Shown here one piece after another: positions 51,412 through 60,460 of a stretch of DNA of 64,000 nt. Source of the DNA: SXOA01 sp046153945 (GTDB lineage: Bacteria > Planctomycetota > Planctomycetia > Pirellulales > Pirellulaceae). The first letter of the stretch is position 1. Every line of letters begins with the position of its first letter. Below the pieces are notes generated by a model. That model saw only the letters and a list, made by a program, of their open reading frames with translations, made no database searches and was not told where the DNA came from. The stretch lies in contig JBJXFF010000086.1 of the NCBI GenBank assembly GCA_046153945.1, positions 1 to 64,000 of the forward strand, given 5' to 3'. The translations under genes and the position numbers were made by a program.

Positions 51412-52767
51412 ATGCGATTAACAAAGACATCATCAATCGTTCTCTCGTTTGCCATATTGGCGGGCTGCTCATCTTCACCACCACCCAATGCCGGAACCGG
51501 GACAACCGGTGGTATAAAAAGCAAGGATGGCGGAAAAACCAGCGAAAAGACTCCCACCGAAACCGTTAAGCCAGCCAGCGAAGAAGATCCCAAAGCCAAA
51601 GCGGCAGTGGAATCGCTAGAGAAGACCGGGGCGAAGTTGGTCCGCCGCGACGGGGCCGTAGTTCGCGTGGAACTTGGTCCCGAAGGGAGCGACGCGGATC
51701 TGCTGTTGCTCAAGGATTTGCCGACCGTGGAAGTCCTCGTCGGCGATAAGCGGGGGGTGACCGATAAAGGCTTGGAGTCGCTCGCTGGGCATCCGGCGCT
51801 AAAGACGCTAGATCTCACCCAGAGCGGTATTACGAATGCAGGCATGGCCCACCTGGACAAGCTCCCGAAAATTGAGGAAGTAAACCTCAAGAAGTGCGAC
51901 ATCACTGCCCCCGGCTATGAAGCGCTGGCCAAAATCAGCACGCTCAAACGGATTCGCGCCCCGCAGACGCATTTCAATGGAGACTGTCTGACCGCGCTCA
52001 AGGACAGCACCTGGCTGGAAGTCCTCGACCTACAGGACTGCAACGAGGTTCCCAAGGACCAGTGGAAGACGCTGGCAAACTTCAAGAATCTGAAGTCCCT
52101 GCGGATCTGGGGCCCCACCGTCGATGACTCGACGCTCGAATTCATCGTCGAGGCCAAGAATCTCAAATCCCTCTATCTCGAATCGACCGAGGTCACCAAA
52201 GCGGGTCTCGATAAGGTCACGGTTCTTGAGGGTATCCAGACGATTTCGCTCACCAATGCCAAGAACATCTACGACGCCGAACTGGAACCCCTCGGCAAGT
52301 TCAAGGAGCTGACTTCGTTGGAACTCCGGAACTGTGCGCTCAACGGCAAAGGGCTGGTGCACCTGGCCGGCCTGAAAAAGCTGAAGCTGCTCGACCTTTC
52401 GGAGACATTCGTCAAGGACGCGGGACTGAAAAGCCTCGCGGGGATGACCAGCCTGGAGGATCTCAACCTCTGGCACACGCTGATCACCGATGCCGGCCTG
52501 GAATCGATTGCTGGACTTGTCAATCTGAAACGGCTCAACTTGGATGCGTGCAAAATCTCCGCGAAGGGGATGGTTTACCTCGGCAAGCTGACGCAACTGG
52601 AGTTCCTGCACATCGGCAGCACGCAGATGGACGACGCCGCGCTCGAGGGTCTTAGTGAGCACAAAAAACTGAAGTCGCTGGTCGTCACTTTTCTGCCCAA
52701 CGTCACCGACGAAGGGGTGAACAAGCTTAAAGCCAAGCTCCCGGGCCTGACCGAAATCCGGCGGTAA
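51412..52767 (+). CDS. Leucine-rich repeat lipoprotein
   Basis: A 451-residue protein with lipobox LAGC at residues 15-18 (MRLTKTSSIVLSFAILAGCS). A Pro/Gly/Lys-rich linker of about 40 residues follows, then roughly a dozen LRR units of the cysteine/RI-like type (LKSLYLESTEVTKAGLDKV, LTSLELRNCALNGKGLVHL and similar), each about 24 residues. It is predicted to be membrane-anchored outside the cytoplasm and to mediate protein binding. Planctomycetes encode many such LRR proteins. It is followed after five bases by the GNAT gene. Confidence 0.85.
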   Translation: MRLTKTSSIVLSFAILAGCSSSPPPNAGTGTTGGIKSKDGGKTSEKTPTETVKPASEEDPKAKAAVESLEKTGAKLVRRDGAVVRVELGPEGSDADLLLLKDLPTVEVLVGDKRGVTDKGLESLAGHPALKTLDLTQSGITNAGMAHLDKLPKIEEVNLKKCDITAPGYEALAKISTLKRIRAPQTHFNGDCLTALKDSTWLEVLDLQDCNEVPKDQWKTLANFKNLKSLRIWGPTVDDSTLEFIVEAKNLKSLYLESTEVTKAGLDKVTVLEGIQTISLTNAKNIYDAELEPLGKFKELTSLELRNCALNGKGLVHLAGLKKLKLLDLSETFVKDAGLKSLAGMTSLEDLNLWHTLITDAGLESIAGLVNLKRLNLDACKISAKGMVYLGKLTQLEFLHIGSTQMDDAALEGLSEHKKLKSLVVTFLPNVTDEGVNKLKAKLPGLTEIRR

Positions 52768-52772
52768 TCGCC

Positions 52773-53621
52773 ATGCTCCGCATCCGCCCGATGACCGCGG
52801 ACGACCTGCCGCTGGGTATGCGGCTGAAGAGTCAGGCCGGCTGGAATCAGTCGCCGGCGGATTGGCAGCGATTCCTGGCGATGCAGTCGGAAGGGTGCCT
52901 GGTGGCGGAACTGGATGGCGTGGCCGTGGGGACCACGGTGGTCACGGCTTTTGAAAGTGTGGCCTGGATTTCGATGGTGCTGGTGGAGCAAAGTGTCCGC
53001 GGACGAGGCATCGGCAAGGCTTTGATGAATCAGGCGCTGGAGCTCGCGGCCGAACTCGGTTGCACGTCGATCCGCCTCGACGCCACTCCGCTGGGACAGC
53101 CGTTGTACGAGTCGCTGGGCTTTGTGCCGCAGTATGAGTTGACGCGATACGCGGGTATCGCTCGCTCCACTTCAGCCGTTTCCATTTCCCCCACGATTCG
53201 AATCCCTGAGCCGGAAGAAATTGCGATAATTCTGGCTATTGATCACTCCGTCACCGGCACGCGGCGGGACAAATTCCTGCTCCGCCTCTTTGTCGAGCAG
53301 CCCGATGCGATTCGCGTCGCCGAATTTGACGGAGAAATCGCTGGCTATCTCACTGTCCGCTTCGGCAGCGATGCAATCCAGCTTGGACCGTGCATTGCAG
53401 AGTCCCCCGTCACGGGACACTCTTTACTCACCGATGCGCTGAGCCGTTATTCGGGCAGCGGTGTCTACTGGGATCTTCCTACAAGCCATTCCGCCGCAGT
53501 TGCACTGGCTCAATCCGCCGGCCTTACACCGCAGCGGCAACTGACACGAATGTGTCGAGGGGACAAGGTGAACGATGACGTTCCCAAGCTTTGGGCCAGT
53601 TCAGGACCAGAGCTTGGGTAA
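52773..53621 (+). CDS. Double GNAT-family acetyltransferase
   Basis: A 282-residue protein with an N-terminal GNAT domain whose acetyl-CoA site reads VRGRGIGKALMNQALELA near residue 75. The C-terminal half is a second, degenerate GNAT-like domain (HSVTGTRRDKFLLRLF). This layout is seen in GNAT proteins of the Ygh/DUF1989-like type with unknown substrate. It starts five bases after the LRR gene, hence probably one transcript. Confidence 0.78.
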   Translation: MLRIRPMTADDLPLGMRLKSQAGWNQSPADWQRFLAMQSEGCLVAELDGVAVGTTVVTAFESVAWISMVLVEQSVRGRGIGKALMNQALELAAELGCTSIRLDATPLGQPLYESLGFVPQYELTRYAGIARSTSAVSISPTIRIPEPEEIAIILAIDHSVTGTRRDKFLLRLFVEQPDAIRVAEFDGEIAGYLTVRFGSDAIQLGPCIAESPVTGHSLLTDALSRYSGSGVYWDLPTSHSAAVALAQSAGLTPQRQLTRMCRGDKVNDDVPKLWASSGPELG

Positions 53622-53686
53622 TGGGACGGAGTATACTGACGCATCAAGTTGTTGATCGTTGTGCTCACAAGCCGCAGGAGCATCTC

Positions 53687-55186
53687 ATGCCTCGTCTTCT
53701 CTTATCGCTCAGTCTTCTTGCATTTTTTACTGGTTCAACGGCGGCAGACCTCCCCCAGCCCACACTCACTCCCCTTCACGTCACAGCCGACCTCAACCTC
53801 GGCGAGTCACAGGAAATAACGCTGACGAATGGTAAGAAGGTCACGCTCAAAGTTCTGGACCTGGCTGAGCAGCGAGACAGCCTGCGCGGAGCGGTGCGGA
53901 AGGCGGAAGTAAAAGTCCTAGTGGACGGCAAGGAAGTGACACTTGTCTCCGCCAACTATCGGCTGCCGGTGACGGTAGGAGAGGTGCAGATCGACTGCCC
54001 CGTGACAAGCGGCTACACCCAGCGGGCGACGAGGACGACCGGGGGGCTCGATGTTTGGGGGCTGGAGAAGGCGGTTCGTCTGCGGGTCTGGCCTGCTGGT
54101 TCACCTTGGATCAATTCCGGGACACTTCGATATCCGGCGAAGCAGCGATGGTTCGCCAGCCAGACGCAGATGGCGAATGAACCGGTCCATGTCGACGGCG
54201 GCGAGAAGCCGGGGAAGGACGCGAACATCTATTACCACTACGGCCTGGACATTGGCGGAGCCGAGGCGCTGGTGGATGTCATCGCCGCGACGGACGCCCT
54301 CGTGGTCTCGGTCGGCAAGGAAGTCCTGCCGGGTTATGCCGATACGCCGGTATCGCCTCGCTACGACGTGGTCTATCTCCTCGATGACCGGGGCTGGTTC
54401 TATCGCTACAGCCATCTGCACACGATCTTGCCGGAAATTCGCCCCGGCACCAAGGTCAAGCTTGGCCAGAAGCTCGGCCTCCTCGGCAAGGAAGGAGGGA
54501 GCGGCGGCTGGTCGCATCTGCATTTCGACATCAGCGGCCGCCAGCCGTCGGGCAAGTGGGGGATCATCGACGGCTACGCGTTCCTCTGGGAAAGCTATCT
54601 CCGCGAACACAAGCCGCCGCTCCTCGCCGTCGCCCGGCCGCACCATTTTGTCGCCGTAGGAGAAAAAGTAACTCTCGACGGCAGCCGTTCGTGGTCGGCC
54701 ACCGGCTCGATTGTGTCGCACGCGTGGCTTTGCACCCCCGGCATAAGAGCAAGGACGCCGACGGTCGAGCGGACCTACGACAAGCCGGGGGTCTATAGCG
54801 AAGTCCTGCGGGTCACCGACAAGGACGGTCGGATCGACTACGACTTCGCCATCGTCAACGTCATCGACCCGGAGCATCCCAAAGATTTGCCTCCGACCAT
54901 CCATGCCGCGTATGCTCCGACGTTCGGCCTCAAGCCGGGCCAGGAAGTGAAATTCCTCGTCCGCACCTTCCGCACCACGGACGGCGAAGAAACCTGGCAC
55001 TTCGGCGACGGCAGTCCTCCGGTCACCGTCAAGAGCGACGGCAACGTCGTCGAGCTCGCCAAAGACGGCTACGCAGTGACGACCCACAAGTTCGCCAAGC
55101 CGGGGATTTATGTTGTTCGCGTCTCTCGCACGAACAAGCAGGGCTTCACGGCGACCGCCCATTTGAAAGTGGTTATTGAACCGTAG
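53687..55186 (+). CDS. M23-family metallopeptidase with PKD domains
   Basis: A 499-residue exported protein; ATG 53687 follows GCAGGAG and begins a signal peptide (MPRLLLSLSLLAFFTG). After a beta-rich N-terminal part, a LytM/M23-type domain carries the HxxxD motif (YYHYGLDIGG) and the HxH motif (WSHLHFDISG), with SHLHTI between. Two PKD-like beta-sandwich repeats fill the C-terminus (VTLDGSRSW and FGDGSPPVTV). M23 enzymes cut peptidoglycan peptides, but zinc-site divergence is possible. The TAG stop is the GTAG of a repeat. Confidence 0.75.
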   Translation: MPRLLLSLSLLAFFTGSTAADLPQPTLTPLHVTADLNLGESQEITLTNGKKVTLKVLDLAEQRDSLRGAVRKAEVKVLVDGKEVTLVSANYRLPVTVGEVQIDCPVTSGYTQRATRTTGGLDVWGLEKAVRLRVWPAGSPWINSGTLRYPAKQRWFASQTQMANEPVHVDGGEKPGKDANIYYHYGLDIGGAEALVDVIAATDALVVSVGKEVLPGYADTPVSPRYDVVYLLDDRGWFYRYSHLHTILPEIRPGTKVKLGQKLGLLGKEGGSGGWSHLHFDISGRQPSGKWGIIDGYAFLWESYLREHKPPLLAVARPHHFVAVGEKVTLDGSRSWSATGSIVSHAWLCTPGIRARTPTVERTYDKPGVYSEVLRVTDKDGRIDYDFAIVNVIDPEHPKDLPPTIHAAYAPTFGLKPGQEVKFLVRTFRTTDGEETWHFGDGSPPVTVKSDGNVVELAKDGYAVTTHKFAKPGIYVVRVSRTNKQGFTATAHLKVVIEP

Positions 55187-55300
55187 GGTGCATGAGGCTT
55201 TGCGAAATGCACGCGCGTCAGAGGTCGTTACCAGAAGGGCGTCAACCGATGCTTCCATGTCGCTTCCGCGTGCATTGCGCTGGCGCTTCATGCACCCTAC
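55183..55300. repeat. Inverted pair GTAGGGTGCATG ... CATGCACCCTAC
   Basis: GTAGGGTGCATGAGGCTTTG ... GCGCTTCATGCACCCTAC: terminal arms are exact for 12 bases. Inside each arm is a GCGAAATGCACGCG/CGCGTGCATTGCG segment. The stop codons of both convergent genes are the TAGs of the terminal GTAG. Confidence 0.88.
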
Positions 55301-56724
55301 TTTTCGGGCGGCTCTTCCACCGGCTCAAACACTACCGGCTCTTCGGCACTTGCCGCGGGAGCGAGGCCGAGCTGCACCAGCCGGCGGATGAGCCGGGCGC
55401 GATGTATGCCGAGAAGTTCAGCGGCTTTGGTTTTGTTGCCGCGGGATTGGGCCATGGCTCGCTTCAGTAACTCCGTTTCAATCGTCGCCAAATAAGAGTC
55501 CAACTCAATTCGCTCCGGCTCAGCAGCGGGGCGAGCTTCCTTCTCCGCGGCGTGATGCAATCGGGGCGGAAGATCGGTAGTCTGTACCACGGGACCGGCG
55601 GCATTCTTGCACGCCGCGCGTAGCACCTCCGCGAGTTCTTCCACGTTCCCTGGCCACGAATACGCCAGCAGCAGGTCCACGGCTTCCGGCGCAAAGCCGC
55701 TGAGCTGTTTTCCTCCTCCCGTATTGAACTCCTCCAGAAAGAACTGCGCGAGTAGCGGCAAATCTCCTTCGCGGTCACAAAGCGGCGGCAACTGAATCGT
55801 CAGCGGACTGAGATTGTATGCCAGGTCGGCCCGGAACTTCTCGCGCTTGGCTAGCCCAGCGAGCGACCGCTTCGCCGTCGAATTTAGCGGCAACTCAACC
55901 CCCGGCAGCCGCAGAAAGCCCGCCAACTCCTGCTGAGCATCTGTCGGTAGCCGATCCGCATCTTTCAGAAGAATCGCCGGCGGCCGTTCCCCTCGCCACT
56001 CGCTCTGCCGTTTGAGAAAGGCGGTCAGCGTGGACTGCATCAGCTCCGCATCCATTAGCGCCGCATCCACCGGCACCAGCGGACCAACAGCCGCTCCGCC
56101 GCCGCGGGGGCCGTAGTGAATGATCCTGGCGACGAGCTCGCGACCGCTACCTTCCGGACCGACCACCAGCACCCGTCCACCGATTTGCGAAGCGACCCGC
56201 ACCTGTTCCCGCACTCGCCGCATCGGCGGCGACTGCCCGATGAGTTGGCCGATGTGATATCGCCGTCCCAGTTCGCTGCGCAGCTCCTGCAACTGCTGAT
56301 GGAGAATGGCGAAAGATGCCTCAGCAGAATCCTGTAGCTCGTCACGTTCAGCAGAGGCTCCAACAAACACCATGAGCCCCAATGGCTCTCCCTCCGCATC
56401 GGGCAAAGCGACAAACCGTGCCGGCCGCGAATTCAAAACGCCTCCCTCTCCCGGTGCGGCAACAGTTCCCGCGGGCAGCCCTTGCGAATACGCCTCCGGT
56501 GGCGGTGCAATGGCCGCGGCAAGTTCCGTGGCACCGGTCAACTCGCCGCTGGCCGAATACAGGCATTTCAGCCCCGCCAGTTCCTCGGCACTTCGTCCCA
56601 CCCAGGCAGAGAACGCCCCGTTGCCGTAAATAAACCGCTGCTCCCCATCCAGCACATACACCGGCTGCGGCGCAGCATCCAGCAGCTTGGCGAGAGCTTT
56701 AAGATTGGAGATTTTGCGAGGCAT
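55297..56724 (-). CDS. Fis-type transcriptional regulator with PAS and degenerate AAA+ domain
   Basis: A 475-residue protein: PAS domain (about residues 10-120, AAPQPVYVLDGEQRFIYGNG), a central AAA+-like domain of the NtrC architecture, and a C-terminal Fis-type helix-turn-helix (NKTKAAELLGIHRARLIRRL, about residues 430-450). The Walker A position reads GPEGSGREL instead of GESGTGKE, and no GAFTGA motif is present, so activation of sigma-54 RNA polymerase by the usual route is unlikely. It could be a sigma-54-independent regulator. It is convergent with the M23 gene and divergent from the DUF1501 pair. Confidence 0.8.
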   Translation of the reverse strand: MPRKISNLKALAKLLDAAPQPVYVLDGEQRFIYGNGAFSAWVGRSAEELAGLKCLYSASGELTGATELAAAIAPPPEAYSQGLPAGTVAAPGEGGVLNSRPARFVALPDAEGEPLGLMVFVGASAERDELQDSAEASFAILHQQLQELRSELGRRYHIGQLIGQSPPMRRVREQVRVASQIGGRVLVVGPEGSGRELVARIIHYGPRGGGAAVGPLVPVDAALMDAELMQSTLTAFLKRQSEWRGERPPAILLKDADRLPTDAQQELAGFLRLPGVELPLNSTAKRSLAGLAKREKFRADLAYNLSPLTIQLPPLCDREGDLPLLAQFFLEEFNTGGGKQLSGFAPEAVDLLLAYSWPGNVEELAEVLRAACKNAAGPVVQTTDLPPRLHHAAEKEARPAAEPERIELDSYLATIETELLKRAMAQSRGNKTKAAELLGIHRARLIRRLVQLGLAPAASAEEPVVFEPVEEPPEK

Positions 56725-56831
56725 AAAGTAGTCACCATATTATCATCCTTTCCTATTTGACCCACGCCCCAAAATTGGCGATACTTGGAGCTTGGCTCCC
56801 GCCCAGGTCCCGCCCGCAAATCCCCCCCGCC

Positions 56832-58274
56832 ATGAGCCGCCAAATTCCCTACACCCACCCGACCTTTTCCCGCCGGACCATGATCCAGGCCGGTGCGGTC
56901 GGTTTGCTGGGTCTTGGAATGAACCATCTGGCTCCACTGCGGCAGGCCGGAGCGGCAGCAGGAACGAAACGGACGAAGGCGAAGTCCGTCATCTACATCT
57001 TCCTTTCCGGCGGCTTGGGACAGCAGGACAGCTTTGACCCCAAGCCGAATGCTCCGGCAAACACGCGCGGCGAATTTCAGCCGATCGCCACCAAAACGGC
57101 CGGCGTGCAAGTCTGCGAGCATCTGCCGCTCCTCGCCGCGTGCAGCGACAAGTGGGCTCTCGTTCGCTCCCTGACGCACCCTTACAACGAGCATTCCAAC
57201 GGCCACATGGTTATGCTCTCCGGACGCACACCAATGCCCCCCGGCTTTGACCCCGGTAAGCCGCGGCCCGCCGACTGGCCCAGCATCGCCGCCGTCGCGG
57301 GAGACGCCCTGCTGCCGGCCAACAATCTGCCGCCGGCGGTTGTGTTGCCGGAACGGCTCGTGCATAACACCGGCCGCGTCATTCCCGGCCAATTCGCCGG
57401 GATCATGGGGAACCACCGTGACCCGTGGTTCATCTCAGCTTCGCCATTCAACGGCAAGACTTATGGCGCTTACCCGCAGTTCGAGTTTCATCACGAACGA
57501 GGGAAGACTGACAGCAAGCTTCCGTTTCAAGCTCCGAATCTTTCGCTGCCCGAGGGCCTCTCCTCCCAGCGATTGACCGATCGCGTTGCCCTCCGCGGCC
57601 TCCTCGACCGGCAGAGAAGCGAACTCGAAACAGCCGCCCAGGTCGGAAGGCTCGATCGCGACCGCCAGAACGCCATCTCGCTCCTCTCCGACTCGCGCAC
57701 GCAAGCGGCGTTCGACGTTTCGCGCGTGGATGACAAGATTCAAGAGCGTTATGGCAAAAACTCCTTCGGCTGGTCGCTGCTCATGGCCCGGCAGTTGGTG
57801 GAGCAAGGAGTTTCACTCGTCCAGGTGAACCTCGGCAATAACGAATCCTGGGATACGCACGAGTCCGCCTTTCCCAACCTCAAGAACTATCTCTTGCCTC
57901 CCACGGATCGGGCCGTGAGCGCCCTGATTGGCGACCTCGACGAGCGCGGCCTGCTTGATGATACGCTGATCGTCATGGCCGGCGAATTCGGCCGGACGCC
58001 GCGCGTCTTCGCCGGAGCCGGCAAGCTCCCCGGCCGCGACCATTGGGGTGCGGTGCAAACGGTCTTCTTCGCCGGCGGCGGTGTCAAAGGTGGCACCGTA
58101 ATCGGCTCCTCCGACCGGATCGGCGGCTATCCGGCGAGCGATCCGCAAACAGCCGAGCAAATGGCCGCCACGATTTACAACGCTCTCGGCATTCCCGACA
58201 CGGCTGCGTGGCAAGACGAGGCGAACCGCCCGCACCACATTTATCATGGAACGCCAATCGTCGGATTGACGTAA
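56832..58274 (+). CDS. DUF1501 protein, tandem copy 1
   Basis: A 480-residue DUF1501 protein with a Tat-type leader, FSRRTMIQAGAVGLLGLGMN. FLSGGLGQQDSFDPKPNAPAN opens the mature domain, and MAGEFGRTPRVFAGAGKLPG with GRDHW and FAGGGVKGGTVIGSSD is the core near residue 400-430. An upstream in-frame start at 56757 would add 25 residues and hide the leader. The next gene begins 10 bases after its stop and is a close paralogue, so the pair arose by tandem duplication. Confidence 0.88.
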   Translation: MSRQIPYTHPTFSRRTMIQAGAVGLLGLGMNHLAPLRQAGAAAGTKRTKAKSVIYIFLSGGLGQQDSFDPKPNAPANTRGEFQPIATKTAGVQVCEHLPLLAACSDKWALVRSLTHPYNEHSNGHMVMLSGRTPMPPGFDPGKPRPADWPSIAAVAGDALLPANNLPPAVVLPERLVHNTGRVIPGQFAGIMGNHRDPWFISASPFNGKTYGAYPQFEFHHERGKTDSKLPFQAPNLSLPEGLSSQRLTDRVALRGLLDRQRSELETAAQVGRLDRDRQNAISLLSDSRTQAAFDVSRVDDKIQERYGKNSFGWSLLMARQLVEQGVSLVQVNLGNNESWDTHESAFPNLKNYLLPPTDRAVSALIGDLDERGLLDDTLIVMAGEFGRTPRVFAGAGKLPGRDHWGAVQTVFFAGGGVKGGTVIGSSDRIGGYPASDPQTAEQMAATIYNALGIPDTAAWQDEANRPHHIYHGTPIVGLT

Positions 58275-58283
58275 GATATATCC

Positions 58284-59738
58284 ATGCCAAGAGCACCCTT
58301 CACCCACCCGAACCTCTCCCGCCGGACCATGGTCCAGGCCGGCGCGGTCGGCCTGTTGGGACTCGGGATGAACCACTTGCAGGCCCTCCGAGCAGAGGCG
58401 GCACCAGCAATCGGCACCGCGCCGCCGCTGGGGAAGGCCAAGACCTGCATCTATATCTTCCTCTCCGGCGGTCTCGCCCAGCAGGACAGCTTCGACATGA
58501 AGCCGTCCGCTCCGGACAACGTCCGTGGCGAGTTCAAGCCGATCGCCACGAAGACGCCCGGCATCCAAATCTGCGAGCATCTGCCGATGCTGGCCGAACG
58601 GAGCCATCTCTGGGCTCTCTGCCGTTCGCTCACCCATCCGTCCAACGACCATTCGCTCGGCCACCACATCATGCTCACGGGGCGGACTCCCGCGCCGCCG
58701 GGCTTCAACCCAGGTGCCCCGCAGCCGACCGATTGGCCCAGCATCGCTTCCGTCGCGGGGGACGCCACCCGGGTGCGAAACAACATTCCCCCCGCCGTCA
58801 TTCTGCCGGATCGCCTCGTCCATTACAGCGGTCGCGTCCTGCCGGGGCAGTTCGCCGGGCTGATGGGCTCGCACCGCAACCCCTGGTTCATCGAGGCTTC
58901 GCCGTTCCACAACACCTCCTACGGAGCGTTCCCGCAGTACCAGTTCGACCATCAAGAACGGGGCAAAGAAGACAAGCGGGTCTTCCAGGCTCCCAACATT
59001 TCCCTGCCCCAGGGAATGGACACCGGCCGCTTCTCCGGCCGCACCGGCCTCCTCTCCAACCTCGCCCACCAGCGGCAGGAACTCGACGGCTTTGCTCAGA
59101 CCGAGAATTTCGACCGCTTCCGGCAGGGGGTGATTTCGCTCCTCACCGACGCCAAGGTGCAGCATGCCTTCGACGTCACCCGGGCCGACGAAAAAACGCA
59201 GGAGCGCTACGGCAAAAACTCCTTCGGCTGGTCGCTGCTCATGGCGCGGCGGCTCGTCGAGACCGGCGTCAACCTGGTGCAGGTGAACCTCGGCAACAAC
59301 GAATCCTGGGATACGCATGGCGAAGCCTTCCCGCACCTCAAAGAAAAGCTGCTGCCGCCGACCGACCGGGCTCTCTCCGCCCTGCTCGACGATTTGCAGG
59401 AAAGCGGCCTCTTGGACAGCACGCTCATCGTGATGGCCGGCGAATTCGGCCGCACCCCGCGCATCACTCACCTGCCGCAACACTACAAGCTCCCCGGGCG
59501 GGACCACTGGGGAGCCGTGCAGACCGTCTTCTTCGCCGGCGGCGGCGTGAAGGGGGGAAACGTCGTCGGCTCCTCCGACAAAATCGGCGGCTATCCGGCC
59601 AACCTGCCGCAAACCCCCGAGCACATGGCCGCCACCATCTACTCCTCCCTCGGCATCCCCGCCACGGCCGCCTGGCTCGACCACCAGGACCGGCCGCACC
59701 ACATTTATGAGGCGGAACCGATCGCGGGGCTGATGTAG
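58284..59738 (+). CDS. DUF1501 protein, tandem copy 2
   Basis: A 484-residue paralogue of the preceding gene, with the same leader pattern (LSRRTMVQAGAVGLLGLGMN) and core (GEFGRTPRITHLPQHYKLPG, GRDHW). The two share long identical blocks such as YGKNSFGWSLLMAR and LVQVNLGNNESWDTH. Neither has an adjacent DUF1549/1553 cytochrome gene. Exported by the Tat route; substrate unknown. Confidence 0.9.
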   Translation: MPRAPFTHPNLSRRTMVQAGAVGLLGLGMNHLQALRAEAAPAIGTAPPLGKAKTCIYIFLSGGLAQQDSFDMKPSAPDNVRGEFKPIATKTPGIQICEHLPMLAERSHLWALCRSLTHPSNDHSLGHHIMLTGRTPAPPGFNPGAPQPTDWPSIASVAGDATRVRNNIPPAVILPDRLVHYSGRVLPGQFAGLMGSHRNPWFIEASPFHNTSYGAFPQYQFDHQERGKEDKRVFQAPNISLPQGMDTGRFSGRTGLLSNLAHQRQELDGFAQTENFDRFRQGVISLLTDAKVQHAFDVTRADEKTQERYGKNSFGWSLLMARRLVETGVNLVQVNLGNNESWDTHGEAFPHLKEKLLPPTDRALSALLDDLQESGLLDSTLIVMAGEFGRTPRITHLPQHYKLPGRDHWGAVQTVFFAGGGVKGGNVVGSSDKIGGYPANLPQTPEHMAATIYSSLGIPATAAWLDHQDRPHHIYEAEPIAGLM

Positions 59739-59746
59739 CGTTCGAG

Positions 59747-60322
59747 CTACGGAAGCAGCAGGCCGAGCAGAATCTGCGAATGTAAGTCGGGGCGCGACCC
59801 AAAATCATTGCCGGAGCCCAGTTCCGCAAACAACCGGTCGTGAGCCGACGAAAACTTGTAGAGATTGTCCTGCTCGATGTACGGCAAGACAGAATCCCAA
59901 CCAATCACGTCGTCCACGTAGGCCGGATGTAAGTCCGGGTGCCTGTAATCGACATGCGAGCCACCACCCCACGAGTTGTTCGAGATGGCCGCCACGCCGA
60001 CCATGCCATCGCCGTTGAGGTCCGCGGAGGCTACGCGAATGCCGGTCGCGGGGACATTCGGCCCGCGGCTACTGAACTCATACGTGCCGGTGGCGGAGCC
60101 GGCTGAACCGGTACCGGTGCTGGTTGCAGTCAGGATGAGGCCGTCGGCAAACGGTCTGGTCATGGAAGCAAACTCCGAGCGGGCCGCGGCCGCGAATACG
60201 CCGACGGGTGACTGGCCGCTGCCACCCTCCGGAATCGCCGGCGGCATGACCGCCAGGGGGCCAGCCGAGAAGACTTCGCGTGTTTCCAGAGTTTCGAGTG
60301 TGGGACGGAATGGGCGGAACAT
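59747..60322 (-). CDS. Surface-type protein with LETLETREV N-terminus
   Basis: A 191-residue protein from ATG 60322. MFRPFRPTLETLETREVFSA resembles the conserved N-terminal pattern of surface or secreted proteins common in Gemmata-like planctomycetes (LExLExRxV). A calcium-loop-like DLNGDGMVG lies near residue 110, and VLPYIEQDNLYKF near the C-terminus resembles part of DUF1559 proteins. The product may be a truncated or partial version of a longer surface protein. Convergent with the DUF1501 pair. Confidence 0.5.
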   Translation of the reverse strand: MFRPFRPTLETLETREVFSAGPLAVMPPAIPEGGSGQSPVGVFAAAARSEFASMTRPFADGLILTATSTGTGSAGSATGTYEFSSRGPNVPATGIRVASADLNGDGMVGVAAISNNSWGGGSHVDYRHPDLHPAYVDDVIGWDSVLPYIEQDNLYKFSSAHDRLFAELGSGNDFGSRPDLHSQILLGLLLP

Positions 60323-60460
60323 GGGACACCTTTCGTACGACTGATGGTTTCTGTGGCCAGTGGACATCACTGACTTCGCAAGCAGGTATCCAAGGGCACG
60401 GAATTCCTTTCAAAAAAAGGACGAGTCGCTGCAAGACATTGATCGGACACAGGTTAATCG

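Noticed and set aside
57813..59702. A 629-residue minus-strand frame opposite the tandem DUF1501 genes
   Set aside because: It is the complement of conserved DUF1501 sequence; length is due to high GC content and low stop density.
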